Positions 54,043 through 62,340 of a stretch of 64,000 nt of DNA are shown here, one piece after another. Made by a program: the position numbers and the translations under genes. Numbering within the stretch: position 1 is the stretch's first letter; every line of letters starts with the position of its first letter. Source of the stretch: Pseudomonas beijingensis (lineage in GTDB: Bacteria; Pseudomonadota; Gammaproteobacteria; Pseudomonadales; Pseudomonadaceae); assembly GCF_030687295.1 (NCBI RefSeq), contig NZ_CP117425.1:3290001-3354000 (forward strand), in the 5' to 3' direction. The notes under the pieces were generated by a model. The model did no database searches and was not told the origin of the DNA. It saw nothing but the letters and a program-made list of their open reading frames with translations.

Positions 54043-55102
54043 AATCGGCGTGTTGCTGCTGGCCTTGCTCAGCGGTTGTGATGACTCGGCGCCGACGCAA
54101 AAGGGCTTTGCTGGTCTCGGCGACCAGGCTGTCGCGTTCACGCCGGTGGTGCCTGGGCGGGTGTTCAGTTTCCCGGCCGACCATGGCCTTCATGACGGTT
54201 TCCGCATCGAGTGGTGGTACGTCACCGCCAATCTCAAGGACGCCCAGGGCCGGGAATTCGGCGTGCAATGGACGCTGTTTCGCAGCGCTTTGAACGCCGC
54301 GCCCCAAGCCAGCGGGTGGCGCAACCAGACAATCTGGCTCGGCCACGCGGCGGTCACTTCCGCCACCGCGCACCATGCCGCCGAGCGTTATGCCCGGGGC
54401 GGGGTGGGGCAGGCTGGGGTGCGGGCGGAGCCCTTCGATGCCTGGATCGACGACTGGCAGTTTACCAGTCAGGCTGCTGCGGCCGAGTCGTTGGCGGACA
54501 TGCAATTGAAGGCTCGCGACCGACGCTTCAGCTATGCCTTGCGGCTGACGTCGAGCCGCCCGTTGGTGTTGCAGGGCGATCAAGGTTTCAGCCAGAAGTC
54601 CGAACAGGGGCAGGCGTCGTACTACTACAGCCAGCCGTTTTTCCAGGCCAGCGGTGAATTGGAAATCGACGGCCAGCGTTACATGGTCAGCGGCCCGGCC
54701 TGGCTCGACCGCGAATGGAGCAGCCAGCCCCTGACCGCCAACCAAACCGGCTGGGACTGGTTCTCCCTGCACCTGGACAACGGCGAGCACGTGATGCTCT
54801 ATCGCATGCGCCACAAGGACGGCGCGCCTTACCTGACGGGCACCTGGATCGACGCCCAGGGCCAGGCGCAAACCCTGCAGGCCGGGGAGATCAGCCTCGT
54901 GCCGTTGGACTCCGCCAAGGTCGCCGGGCGCTCGATGCCGGTGCGTTGGGCCATCAAGATCCCCGGCAAGCAACTCGACATCACCACCCAGGCACTCAAT
55001 CCCAAGGCCTGGATGGACCTGCGCATTCCCTATTGGGAGGGCCCGGTACGCCTCAGTGGCAACCAGGGCGGCACGGGTTACCTGGAAATGACCGGCTACT
55101 GA
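54032..55102 (+). CDS. AttH/CrtC-like lipoprotein
   Basis: A 356-residue lipoprotein: signal peptide with lipobox LALLSGC (Cys about 16). The mature part resembles the AttH/carotenoid 1,2-hydratase (CrtC-like) lipocalin-type double beta-barrel, with FPADHGLHDGFRIEWWYVTA near the start, then VQWTLFRSAL, SGPAWLDREWSSQPL and GWDWFSLHLDNGEHVMLYRM. In Agrobacterium AttH is linked to an ABC transporter, and the same order is seen here. A substrate-binding or lipid-modifying role is inferred; hydratase activity is not expected without carotenoid genes. ATG at 54032 overlaps the permease stop. Confidence 0.85.
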   Translation: MKIKIGVLLLALLSGCDDSAPTQKGFAGLGDQAVAFTPVVPGRVFSFPADHGLHDGFRIEWWYVTANLKDAQGREFGVQWTLFRSALNAAPQASGWRNQTIWLGHAAVTSATAHHAAERYARGGVGQAGVRAEPFDAWIDDWQFTSQAAAAESLADMQLKARDRRFSYALRLTSSRPLVLQGDQGFSQKSEQGQASYYYSQPFFQASGELEIDGQRYMVSGPAWLDREWSSQPLTANQTGWDWFSLHLDNGEHVMLYRMRHKDGAPYLTGTWIDAQGQAQTLQAGEISLVPLDSAKVAGRSMPVRWAIKIPGKQLDITTQALNPKAWMDLRIPYWEGPVRLSGNQGGTGYLEMTGY

Positions 55103-55167
55103 GAATCGCCGGAACTCCCCGCGAATGTCGACCCTCATAACTGATGAATGCCTAGCAGGAGCCCGCC

Positions 55168-55410
55168 ATGAGCGATGACCTCAAACTTGCATCGTTGGCC
55201 GACTGGCAGCAGTTGTTCGACGACAAGGCCTATTGGCAGCAGTCCCCCGATGCCCACTTCACCGAGCTGATGCAAGTGGCCAATGACCTGTTCGGCCGGG
55301 GCGCCATCGATCTGGCGCGTTGGCAGGATTTGAAGAACCAGGCCGAGCAACTGCACCAGCGCTCTCCGGATGCCAATGTCGCTGAAGAAGTCGCCGACCC
55401 CGATGCCTGA
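55168..55410 (+). CDS. small acidic protein of unknown function
   Basis: An 80-residue soluble protein, MSDDLKLASLADWQQLFDDK onwards, probably helical and acidic. AGGAGCC precedes the ATG. It has no motif I recognise. A second tiny hydrophilic gene follows 27 bases later, so they may be co-transcribed. Confidence 0.65.
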   Translation: MSDDLKLASLADWQQLFDDKAYWQQSPDAHFTELMQVANDLFGRGAIDLARWQDLKNQAEQLHQRSPDANVAEEVADPDA

Positions 55411-55436
55411 ATCCCGAAAGACCCAAGGAGTTCGTC

Positions 55437-55610
55437 ATGAAGCACAGCCCCGATCAACCGTCGCAGAACCCGGACGAGCCCGCGTTGCCTGGTGAAGTGG
55501 AGCGCGATAACGATGCCTTGCGGCCCAATGATCCGGCCAAGCGCAAACAGCAACAGGGTGACCCTGAAGCGGGGGACACCGATGCGCAAAAAACCGGACG
55601 GCGTGGCTGA
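55437..55610 (+). CDS. small hydrophilic, disordered protein
   Basis: A 57-residue frame starting MKHSPDQPSQNPDEPALPGE, rich in D, P, Q and K and with no hydrophobic core, ending QKTGRRG. CAAGGAG lies 7 bases before the ATG. Clean start site and biased composition support a real gene of unknown function. Confidence 0.6.
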   Translation: MKHSPDQPSQNPDEPALPGEVERDNDALRPNDPAKRKQQQGDPEAGDTDAQKTGRRG

Positions 55611-55746
55611 AGTGCGTCACGTCGGCTGGTATCAAAAAGAGTTTTTAATGACTGTTTAATGTTTTTACGTGGATATAACTTTTTTGTATTGTCCATGTTT
55701 TGTATAAGTGTTTGTACAGCGAGCGTATGAGTTGTCATCCAAATAC

Positions 55747-55836
55747 TGTGGCGAGGGAGCTTGCTCCCGCGGGGATGCGAAGCAGCCCCCAAAAGCGGCC
55801 GCTGCGCGCCCGAGCGGGAGCAGGCTCCCTCGCCAC
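55747..55836. repeat. REP pair of the GGCGAGGGAGCTTGCTCCCG family
   Basis: Inverted arms TGTGGCGAGGGAGCTTGCTC and GAGCGGGAGCAGGCTCCCTC. A different family from the main REP; it is the same family as the half-unit at 28795. It sits in the 445-base AT-rich gap 55611-56055, which has no convincing gene. Confidence 0.8.
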
Positions 55837-55971
55837 GGGTCAGGGCCAGTCCTCAAATGTAACTGTATGAACGCGTGAGTCATGATCAGTCGTGGGCAGT
55901 TACAATAAACATAAACAATTATTTAAACAGTCTCGCGGACATATTCTGAAAGTTCCATTATTATTGTCCCC

Positions 55972-56034
55972 GTTCGCCCAGTGTCAGGCTCTTTACCAGT
56001 GCATGGATTGCCGAGGCCGTCGCACTGGGCGAAC
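55972..56034. repeat. 12-bp perfect inverted repeat downstream of hcp
   Basis: GTTCGCCCAGTG at 55972-55983 and CACTGGGCGAAC at 56023-56034, with a 39-base loop. It starts 21 bases past the hcp stop on the minus strand. There is no T-run after it, so it is not a standard terminator. Confidence 0.75.
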
Positions 56035-56055
56035 ACCGTCCTGAATCAATAACTG

Positions 56056-56640
56056 TCAATTATTTGAAGGCACATTGACCAACAGCGTTGGCCGATGCGT
56101 GAGCGGCTGCTCTCCAGTGTCAGTCGACGACGGGTGAACGCGCCAGTCATCGGAGCCCGAGGTGCCGCTGACTTCGTGGGTCCAAGTGATTTTGCGATAC
56201 GTGAAATGCACGTCTTCCAGATGGGTGAAGTGAGCGTTCGCGGGGTCTTGGCAATTGAACATGTAATCCTGAATTTCTACGATGATCGCGTCGAACAACG
56301 TGGTCGTGAAGTAGTGTTCCTGAGCGCCTAGCTTCGAAGTGCGGAACCATTGGATTGAAACCTCTTCCATGAGCTCACCGCTGGTCAGGGCCGCCAGCAA
56401 CAAGGGTGAGGCTTTGTCGAACACCTTAGTGATAACCAAGGGTTTGTGTAGGCGCTGGCCGGTTGGCTGGCCGGATTGGGGGTCGCGCGGGATGATTATC
56501 TGGTGCTGGAAGCCCTGTACCAGGATTTGGTCTTCGTGACCTTCCTGATAGGTATTGCCCACCGAGTCTGCGGTAAACGCGCCAGCGGTAATCAGACCTT
56601 GTTTGGTGCCGACGATGGCCATGTATGCGGGGGTAGCCAA
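56056..56640 (-). CDS. hcp: Hcp family type VI secretion protein (orphan)
   Basis: A 194-residue Hcp, the ring protein that forms the type VI secretion tube and carries effectors. The family core is clear: AYMAIVGTKQGLITAGAF, NTYQEGHEDQILVQGF, IIPRDPQSGQPTGQRLHKPL and EDVHFTYRKITWTHEVSGTS with GSDDWR. The start is TTG at 56640, where relatives have ATG, with AAGGAGAG upstream. Relatives end soon after SDDWR, but this one has about 22 more residues (VHPSSTDTGEQPLTHRPTLL...). No type VI apparatus or recognisable effector gene is adjacent, so it is an orphan copy. Confidence 0.9.
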   Translation of the reverse strand: MATPAYMAIVGTKQGLITAGAFTADSVGNTYQEGHEDQILVQGFQHQIIIPRDPQSGQPTGQRLHKPLVITKVFDKASPLLLAALTSGELMEEVSIQWFRTSKLGAQEHYFTTTLFDAIIVEIQDYMFNCQDPANAHFTHLEDVHFTYRKITWTHEVSGTSGSDDWRVHPSSTDTGEQPLTHRPTLLVNVPSNN

Positions 56641-56705
56641 GGGGTGCTCTCCTTCCTGGATAACTAAGGGCCTGGGACGGAAATCGCCCCGAGGTGGCCT
56701 GGTGG

Positions 56706-56721
56706 TTATCAAGTGTTATGC
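56706..56721 (-). promoter_or_regulatory. sigma-54-like promoter element for hcp
   Basis: On the minus strand TGGCATAACACTTGAT has the GG and G(A) elements 10 bases apart, close to TGGCAC-N5-TTGC. The -24 half has one mismatch and the -12 GC is GA. It lies about 65 bases before the TTG start. Several Pseudomonas hcp genes are RpoN-dependent, so it is plausible but weak. Confidence 0.3.
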
Positions 56722-56877
56722 CATTTTCAAAAAAACCTTATATATCAATAAGTTGATTTAAAAGTGGGCGGCTATTTCCTCCAGAAGGACAACAAAACGC
56801 ACAAACCCTTGCCCAGCCCATTGCAGATATTCGCGACCTACCCGGACACCGCGTTACCCGAGCAGAATCACCGAGAA

Positions 56878-56899
56878 AGGCGCGCCGCGCTGCGCGCCT
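56878..56899 (-). terminator. intrinsic terminator-like hairpin
   Basis: AGGCGCGC at 56878-56885 pairs with GCGCGCCT at 56892-56899 around a 6-base loop. On the minus strand it is followed by TTTCTC. It lies 40 bases past the stop of the 2-oxoadipate dioxygenase gene; the T-run is short. Confidence 0.5.
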
Positions 56900-56938
56900 G
56901 TCAGGCAACTTCTTGCCGTCTTATCCTTCAGCTCGTTC

Positions 56939-58321
56939 CTACACGCCCAACGCAGTCCTGCACTCATCGATGGAACGCTGTTGCGTCTGGGCATACAGTC
57001 CCAGCTCATCAATGGTCGCTCGCCCCAGCGCCGTTTCGAAGGCCTGGCGGTTGGATTGACCGGCGTAATGGGTCTGGGCGGCATCGCCGAGGTTCGATTG
57101 GAAGATGCCGGCGGCGCTGACCGGCAGGAAGTCCTCGTACACCAAAGGCTCGGCACGTAGGTATTGCTGTTCGAGCAAGTGTTCCAGGGACGCTGCTTGC
57201 CCGAGGGTGCCCTTGGCGGCGAGGCCCTTGGGCGTCGGGAAATAACGGAAATACGCCAATGCCTGTTGGCGCAGCTCATCGTGGTTATCCGGGAATGCGA
57301 CAAAGTGTTCGGCCATCAGCGCGTTGTAGCGTTCAGCGTTGGCTTCGTTGGGAAACGCCCCCAGCGCATCGCGTGCGGCGTTCAACAATTGGTCGTAGAG
57401 CGCGCGGCCCTTGGGCGTGAGCGCGGCGCCGCGTTGTTCGATTTCGCCGAAGCGGGCGCTGTGGCTGCCTTGGGGCTGGGTTTGGGGCTGGTCGGTGAAG
57501 GCGACGGGCTCGTCCAGTGCCTTGAAACTGGTCTGGCGCAGCAGGATCGGGCACCGGCGACGGGGTGGACCTTCAATCACGGCCTTGGGGGTGATGCCAT
57601 GCTCGGGCATCCGCGCCTGGACGATGTCGATGTCCAGAGTGCGCGGCGTCAGGTGATTGATGTGCGGGCCCTTGAACGCCACCACGTCGGCGATCAGGCG
57701 ATGCTGGGCGCTCAGTTGCCGGTACTGTTCGGCGGTGACGGTGGCGCTGTGGTGCCAGCGAAAGGTTTCCAGGGCCTGTAGGACGAAGTCCTCGGCCTGG
57801 GCTTGCGTCAGGCCACCCTGGCGCTCGGCCAGGTCAATGAGCTCCAGGGCGCCGGGGGTGAAGATCTGCCGTTTGGCCAACACCGACTCGGCAAAGGCCC
57901 GCAGCTCGGCATGCTCGATCAGTTCCAGGCGCAGCAGCGAGGTAAACACCCGGAACGGGCTGACCTGCAACGCGCTTTCATGCACGGCGCGAAACGCTGT
58001 GGAATGCACCGGCACCCCAGCCGGCGTGAGGTCGTAATAGCCCACCGGCTGCATGCCCATGACCGCGAACAGCCGCCCCAGGGTCGCCAGCTCGGCGGCG
58101 GTGCCGACGCGGATCGCGCCGTGGCGTTCCAGGTCCAGGCGCTCGAGTTCGCCGGTGCTGCGCAGGTGGGCGGCCAGTGGCGGCTGTTCGGCCAGCACCT
58201 GGGCGTTGGTGTGTTCCACCAACTTCATCAGCGCGCCATACAGCGGCACCTCGTCGCGGTACATGTCGGACATCGCTCTGGAGAAGCGTTGGCGGATCAG
58301 GTCGGGGCTGACGAAGCTCAT
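56939..58321 (-). CDS. hglS: 2-oxoadipate dioxygenase/decarboxylase-type protein (HglS/YdcJ, DUF1338)
   Basis: A 460-residue protein of the HglS family. In P. putida the enzyme converts 2-oxoadipate to D-2-hydroxyglutarate in D-lysine breakdown, using Fe(II). Likely metal ligands by family memory are His67 (LERHGAIRVGT), His223 (PHINHLTPRTLD) and Glu293 (ARFGEIEQRG), with Arg71 binding substrate. Length is close to P. putida HglS (about 464). The ATG at 58321 gives the normal MSFVSPDLIRQRF start. No other lysine-catabolic gene is adjacent. The assignment to HglS rather than a paralogue is inferred. Confidence 0.8.
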   Translation of the reverse strand: MSFVSPDLIRQRFSRAMSDMYRDEVPLYGALMKLVEHTNAQVLAEQPPLAAHLRSTGELERLDLERHGAIRVGTAAELATLGRLFAVMGMQPVGYYDLTPAGVPVHSTAFRAVHESALQVSPFRVFTSLLRLELIEHAELRAFAESVLAKRQIFTPGALELIDLAERQGGLTQAQAEDFVLQALETFRWHHSATVTAEQYRQLSAQHRLIADVVAFKGPHINHLTPRTLDIDIVQARMPEHGITPKAVIEGPPRRRCPILLRQTSFKALDEPVAFTDQPQTQPQGSHSARFGEIEQRGAALTPKGRALYDQLLNAARDALGAFPNEANAERYNALMAEHFVAFPDNHDELRQQALAYFRYFPTPKGLAAKGTLGQAASLEHLLEQQYLRAEPLVYEDFLPVSAAGIFQSNLGDAAQTHYAGQSNRQAFETALGRATIDELGLYAQTQQRSIDECRTALGV

Positions 58322-58409
58322 CGTGAGAATTCCTGGCGGGGGCTGTGGGAAAGTTGAACGAAAGATCGCAGCCTTCGCCGGTCCCGGCAAACGAAGAATC
58401 TTCAGGACT

Positions 58410-59630
58410 TCATTCTGCCAGGGACTGATCCACCAGCTCGATCCAGTGCCGCACGGGCGTGCGACCGGCGCCGTCGAGGTGGTTCTGGCAGCCGACGTTG
58501 GCCGTGACGATCATCTCCGGCTGGCCACTTTCCAGGGCATTGAGGCGGTTGTCGCGCAACTGCCGCGCCAAGGCCGGCTGGGTCAGCGAATAGGTGCCGG
58601 CCGAACCGCAACACAAATGGTCGTCGGGCACCGCGGTGAGGTTGAAACCCAGCCGCGTCAGCAGCGCTTCGATGCTGCCGCCGAGTTTCTGCGCGTGCTG
58701 CAAGGTGCACGGGCAATGGACGGCGATGCGCTGGTTCCTGGCCGCGCAAATCTGTTCCAGCGGTTCCTTGCCGAGCACTTGCACCAGGTCCAGCGCCCGT
58801 TCGCTGACCTGTCTGGCCTTGGCGGCATAGGCGGGGTCATGTTCCAGGAGGTGCCCGTAGTCCTTGATGAAGGCGCCGCAACCGCTGGCCGTCTGGACGA
58901 TGGCTTCGGCGCCGTTTTCCAGGTGCGGCCACCAGGCGTCGATGTTCTGTCGGGCGCGGTCCAGCCCGGTGGCCTGGGCGTCGAGGTGATAATCCAGTGC
59001 GCCGCAGCAGCCGGCCTGCCCACAGGGGATCACGCTGATGCCGAGTCGATCCAGCACCCGCGCGGCCGAGGCATTGGTGTTGGGCGACAGGCCTGGTTGC
59101 ACGCAGCCTTCGAGCATCAACACCCTACGCCCATGCCGCAGCGGTGGGCGCTCGGTGTGGGACGGGGCGGGGTGGGGCAACTTGGCACTCAGGTTCGGCG
59201 GCAGCAACGGATGGAAGACCGCGCCAAGGCGCAGCAAGGCCTTGAACCGTTCAGGGCTGGCGGCCAGGCTGCGCAACCCCAGGCGCAATGCACGTTGGCC
59301 GGCGGGGCGCGGCACGACGCGATCGACCACCGCCCGGCCGATGTCCAGCAGGTTGTGGTAATCCACGCCGGACGGGCAGGTGGTCTCGCAGTTGCGACAC
59401 GACAGGCAGCGATCCAGGTGCAACTGGGTGCTGGCTGTCGCCGGTTGGCCTTCGAGCACCTGCTTGATCAGGTAGATGCGGCCTCGCGGGCCGTCCAGTT
59501 CATCGCCGAGCAATTGGTAGGTGGGGCAGGTGGCATTGCAGAAACCGCAATGCACGCAACTGCGCAGGATCCGTTCGGCTTCTTCGGCGCGGGGCAGATT
59601 TTTGCTTTCCTCACTGAACCGAGTCTGCAT
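58410..59630 (-). CDS. glcF: glycolate oxidase iron-sulfur subunit
   Basis: A 406-residue subunit (E. coli GlcF 407) that passes electrons from the FAD subunits GlcDE to the respiratory chain. Two 4Fe-4S motifs are CVHCGFCNATCP near 25 and CLSCRNCETTCP near 75. Two CCG domains follow: GQAGCCGALDYH and DHLCCGSAGTYS. The ATG directly follows the glcE stop by one base, so the genes are coupled. It is the last glc gene seen; glcG and glcB are not present. Confidence 0.95.
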   Translation of the reverse strand: MQTRFSEESKNLPRAEEAERILRSCVHCGFCNATCPTYQLLGDELDGPRGRIYLIKQVLEGQPATASTQLHLDRCLSCRNCETTCPSGVDYHNLLDIGRAVVDRVVPRPAGQRALRLGLRSLAASPERFKALLRLGAVFHPLLPPNLSAKLPHPAPSHTERPPLRHGRRVLMLEGCVQPGLSPNTNASAARVLDRLGISVIPCGQAGCCGALDYHLDAQATGLDRARQNIDAWWPHLENGAEAIVQTASGCGAFIKDYGHLLEHDPAYAAKARQVSERALDLVQVLGKEPLEQICAARNQRIAVHCPCTLQHAQKLGGSIEALLTRLGFNLTAVPDDHLCCGSAGTYSLTQPALARQLRDNRLNALESGQPEMIVTANVGCQNHLDGAGRTPVRHWIELVDQSLAE

Positions 59631-59631
59631 G

Positions 59632-60690
59632 CTAGATCTCCGGGTACATCCGGCCAGGGTTGAACAGCCCGAGCGGGTCGAGCTGGGCCTTCAACTGCCG
59701 GTGATAGCGCAGCAGCGCCGGTACCAGCGGCTGGAACGGTGTATCGCTGGCCCCCTGACGATAGCAGGTGGCATGACCGCCCACTTCATGGGCCAGGGCT
59801 TGCACTGTGTCGGCATCGGTTTTCAGCCAGCGTTGCGCGCCGCCCCAGTCGATCAACTGCGCGCCGGGCAGGGCGAGTGGTCCGGTATGGTTGGGCAACG
59901 ACAGGCGCCACAGCGGCAAGCCTTCGTCGAAGAAGGCCAGCCGATGTTCATTCAGTGCGGTCCAGTATTGATCGTCGATCACCTCGCCACCAAAACGCTG
60001 ATGAGCGGCGCTGACCGAGCCTTCGCCCCCTTCCAGGCGCAGGTGCAGGCAGTCGCCGTCATGGCTGGCGGCGCTGATGGGCAGGGGCTGGCGGCCCCAT
60101 TCGGCGAGTTTTTCCAAGGCTTCGCTGCTGTCCAGTTCCAGGCGAATGCTCAGGCTGTGACGGGGCTTGGGCAGGACCTTCAAGGACACTTCGGTGATCA
60201 CCCCCAGGCAACCGAAACTGCCGGCCAGCAAGCGCGAGAGATCATAGCCGGCGACATTTTTCATCACCTCGCCGCCGAAGCGTAGCAAGGTGCCGTGGCC
60301 ACTGATCAGGCGCGTGCCCAGGACAAAGTCGCGCACCGAACCGGCCCACGGGCGACGCGGTCCCGACAGCCCGGAGGCGACCATGCCGCCGACCGTGGCG
60401 TCGTCGCCGAACGCTGGCGGTTCGCAGGGCAGCCTTTGCCCGGCGGCCTCCAGGGCGGCGAGCAGTTCCCGCAGCGGGGTGCCGGCCCGGGCCGTGATGA
60501 CCAGCTCGGTGGGGTCGTAATGGACGATGCCACGGTGCACGCGGGTGTCCAGCACTTCGCCGGCCACTTTCCGCCCCAGGAAGGCTTTGCTGTTCGAACC
60601 CTGGATGCGCAGCGGCGTGGTGTTGGCCCGTGCGCGATTGACCTGATCGAGCAACAGGTCGCTGGCGTCCTGGTCGGCTTCGCCACTCAT
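59632..60690 (-). CDS. glcE: glycolate oxidase FAD-binding subunit
   Basis: A 352-residue GlcE, FAD-binding. The PP-loop-type FAD domain has ELVITARAGTPLRELLAALE, FGDDATVGGMVASGLSGPRR and GEVMKNVAGYDLSRLLAGSF. It acts with GlcD and GlcF at the inner membrane to oxidise glycolate to glyoxylate. ATG at 60690 overlaps the glcD stop (ATGA). Length is standard (E. coli 350). Confidence 0.95.
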   Translation of the reverse strand: MSGEADQDASDLLLDQVNRARANTTPLRIQGSNSKAFLGRKVAGEVLDTRVHRGIVHYDPTELVITARAGTPLRELLAALEAAGQRLPCEPPAFGDDATVGGMVASGLSGPRRPWAGSVRDFVLGTRLISGHGTLLRFGGEVMKNVAGYDLSRLLAGSFGCLGVITEVSLKVLPKPRHSLSIRLELDSSEALEKLAEWGRQPLPISAASHDGDCLHLRLEGGEGSVSAAHQRFGGEVIDDQYWTALNEHRLAFFDEGLPLWRLSLPNHTGPLALPGAQLIDWGGAQRWLKTDADTVQALAHEVGGHATCYRQGASDTPFQPLVPALLRYHRQLKAQLDPLGLFNPGRMYPEI

Positions 60691-62189
60691 CAGAAACGCT
60701 CCAGTTCGGGAAACGGCAACTGCCCGCCATGGATGTGCATGGCACCGAACTCGGCGCAGCGGTGCAGGGTAGGAATATTCTTGCCGGGGTTGAGCAGGCC
60801 TTGGGGATCGAACGCCGCTTTTACCGCGTGGAACAGGTTCAGTTCGTCGCTGTTGAACTGTGTGCACATCTGATTGATTTTTTCCCGGCCAACCCCGTGC
60901 TCGCCGGTGATGCTGCCGCCCACCTGGACACACAATTCGAGGATTTTCCCGCCCAGGGTTTCGGCGCGCTCCAGTTCGCCAGGCTGGTTGGCATCGAACA
61001 GGATCAGTGGGTGCATGTTGCCGTCGCCGGCGTGAAACACATTGGCGACCCGCAGGCCATGTTCGGCGCCAAGGCTGGCAATGCGCTGCAGCACCTCGGG
61101 CAGGGCGCGACGGGGGATGGTGCCGTCCATGCAGTAATAATCCGGCGCCAGGCGGCCAACCGCCGGGAAGGCGTTCTTGCGCCCGGCCCAGAACCGCAGC
61201 CGCTCGGCCTCGTCCCGCGCCTGGCGCACCTCGGTGGCTCCGGCCTGCTCCAACACCTGGCGGACCCGGTCGCAGTCGTCATGGACATCGGCCTCGACCC
61301 CGTCCAACTCGCACAGCAGGATCGCTTCGGCGTCCACCGGATAGCCGGCGTGGATGAAGTCCTCGGCGGCGCGGATCGCCAGGTTGTCCATCATTTCCAG
61401 GCCACCGGGAATGATGCCGGCGGCAATGATGTCGGCCACCGCCCGCCCGGCCTTGTCCACCGAGTCGAAACTGGCCAGCAGCACCTTGGCGACCTGGGGC
61501 CGGGGCAACAGCTTGACCGTCACTTCGGTGATGACCCCGAGCAGGCCTTCGGAACCGGTGAACAGCGCCAGCAGGTCCAGGCCCGGCGAATCCAGGGCTT
61601 CGCTGCCCAGGGTCAGGCGTTCGCCTTCGACGGTGAGGATTTCCAGCTTCAACAGGTTGTGCACCGTCAGGCCGTACTTGAGGCAGTGCACGCCGCCGGC
61701 ATTCTCCGCGACATTGCCACCAATGGAACAAGCGATCTGCGACGACGGGTCCGGCGCGTAATACAGCCCGAACGGCGCCGCTGCCTGGGAGATCGCCAGG
61801 TTGCGCACGCCCGGCTGAAGCCTTGCGGTGCGGGCGGCGGGGTCGATGTGCAGGATCTGGTTGAACCGCGCCATCACCAGCAACACGCCGCTGGCCAGGG
61901 GCAGGGCGCCGCCGGACAGACCGGTCCCGGCGCCCCTGGCGACCACCGGGACGTGCTGTTCATGGCAGAGTTTGAGCAGCGCTTGCACCTGCTCGACCCG
62001 TTTGGGCAAGACCACCAGCAGGGGCGTGGTGCGATAGGCCGACAAGCCATCGCATTCGTAGGGCTTGAGGTCTTCCTCGCGGTGCAGGATGTCCAGGTCT
62101 GGCACCTGTGCCTGCAGGGCTTGCAGCAGAGCCTGTTTCTCCACCTTCGGCAAGGGGCCGTCGAGGTGTTCGTCGTAGAGGATGTTCAT
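60690..62189 (-). CDS. glcD: glycolate oxidase catalytic subunit
   Basis: A 499-residue FAD-linked oxidase, the catalytic subunit. The FAD_binding_4 domain includes VPVVARGAGTGLSGGALPLA, IACSIGGNVAENAGGVHCLK and GLLGVITEVTVKLLP. The C-terminal cap holds NVFHAGDGNMHPLILFD and GSITGEHGVGREKINQM, typical of the VAO family. Length equals E. coli GlcD (499). It is first of glcDEF; the regulator glcC is not seen upstream, and a REP pair and hydrolase gene lie there. Confidence 0.96.
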   Translation of the reverse strand: MNILYDEHLDGPLPKVEKQALLQALQAQVPDLDILHREEDLKPYECDGLSAYRTTPLLVVLPKRVEQVQALLKLCHEQHVPVVARGAGTGLSGGALPLASGVLLVMARFNQILHIDPAARTARLQPGVRNLAISQAAAPFGLYYAPDPSSQIACSIGGNVAENAGGVHCLKYGLTVHNLLKLEILTVEGERLTLGSEALDSPGLDLLALFTGSEGLLGVITEVTVKLLPRPQVAKVLLASFDSVDKAGRAVADIIAAGIIPGGLEMMDNLAIRAAEDFIHAGYPVDAEAILLCELDGVEADVHDDCDRVRQVLEQAGATEVRQARDEAERLRFWAGRKNAFPAVGRLAPDYYCMDGTIPRRALPEVLQRIASLGAEHGLRVANVFHAGDGNMHPLILFDANQPGELERAETLGGKILELCVQVGGSITGEHGVGREKINQMCTQFNSDELNLFHAVKAAFDPQGLLNPGKNIPTLHRCAEFGAMHIHGGQLPFPELERF

Positions 62190-62221
62190 GGAGTCGATAC
62201 CCCTCAGTCGCCACGAATTCT

Positions 62222-62311
62222 TGTGGGAGCGAGCTTGCTCGCGATGGCGGTGGGTCAGCTTGCATCAGTGTTGAATGTGTCGCCGCTATCGCGAGCAAGC
62301 TCGCTCCTACA
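62222..62311. repeat. REP inverted pair
   Basis: Inverted TGTGGGAGCGAGCTTGCTCG arms between the hydrolase gene and glcD; the right arm ends CTCCTACA with one change. Confidence 0.85.
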
Positions 62312-62340
62312 CTGGGTTCATGTTGTTTTATACATCGCGC

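Noticed and set aside
55923..55958. An 11-codon minus-strand frame, MELSEYVRETV, beyond hcp
   Set aside because: It has no ribosome site and is too short; it might be a remnant of a lost gene but this cannot be shown.
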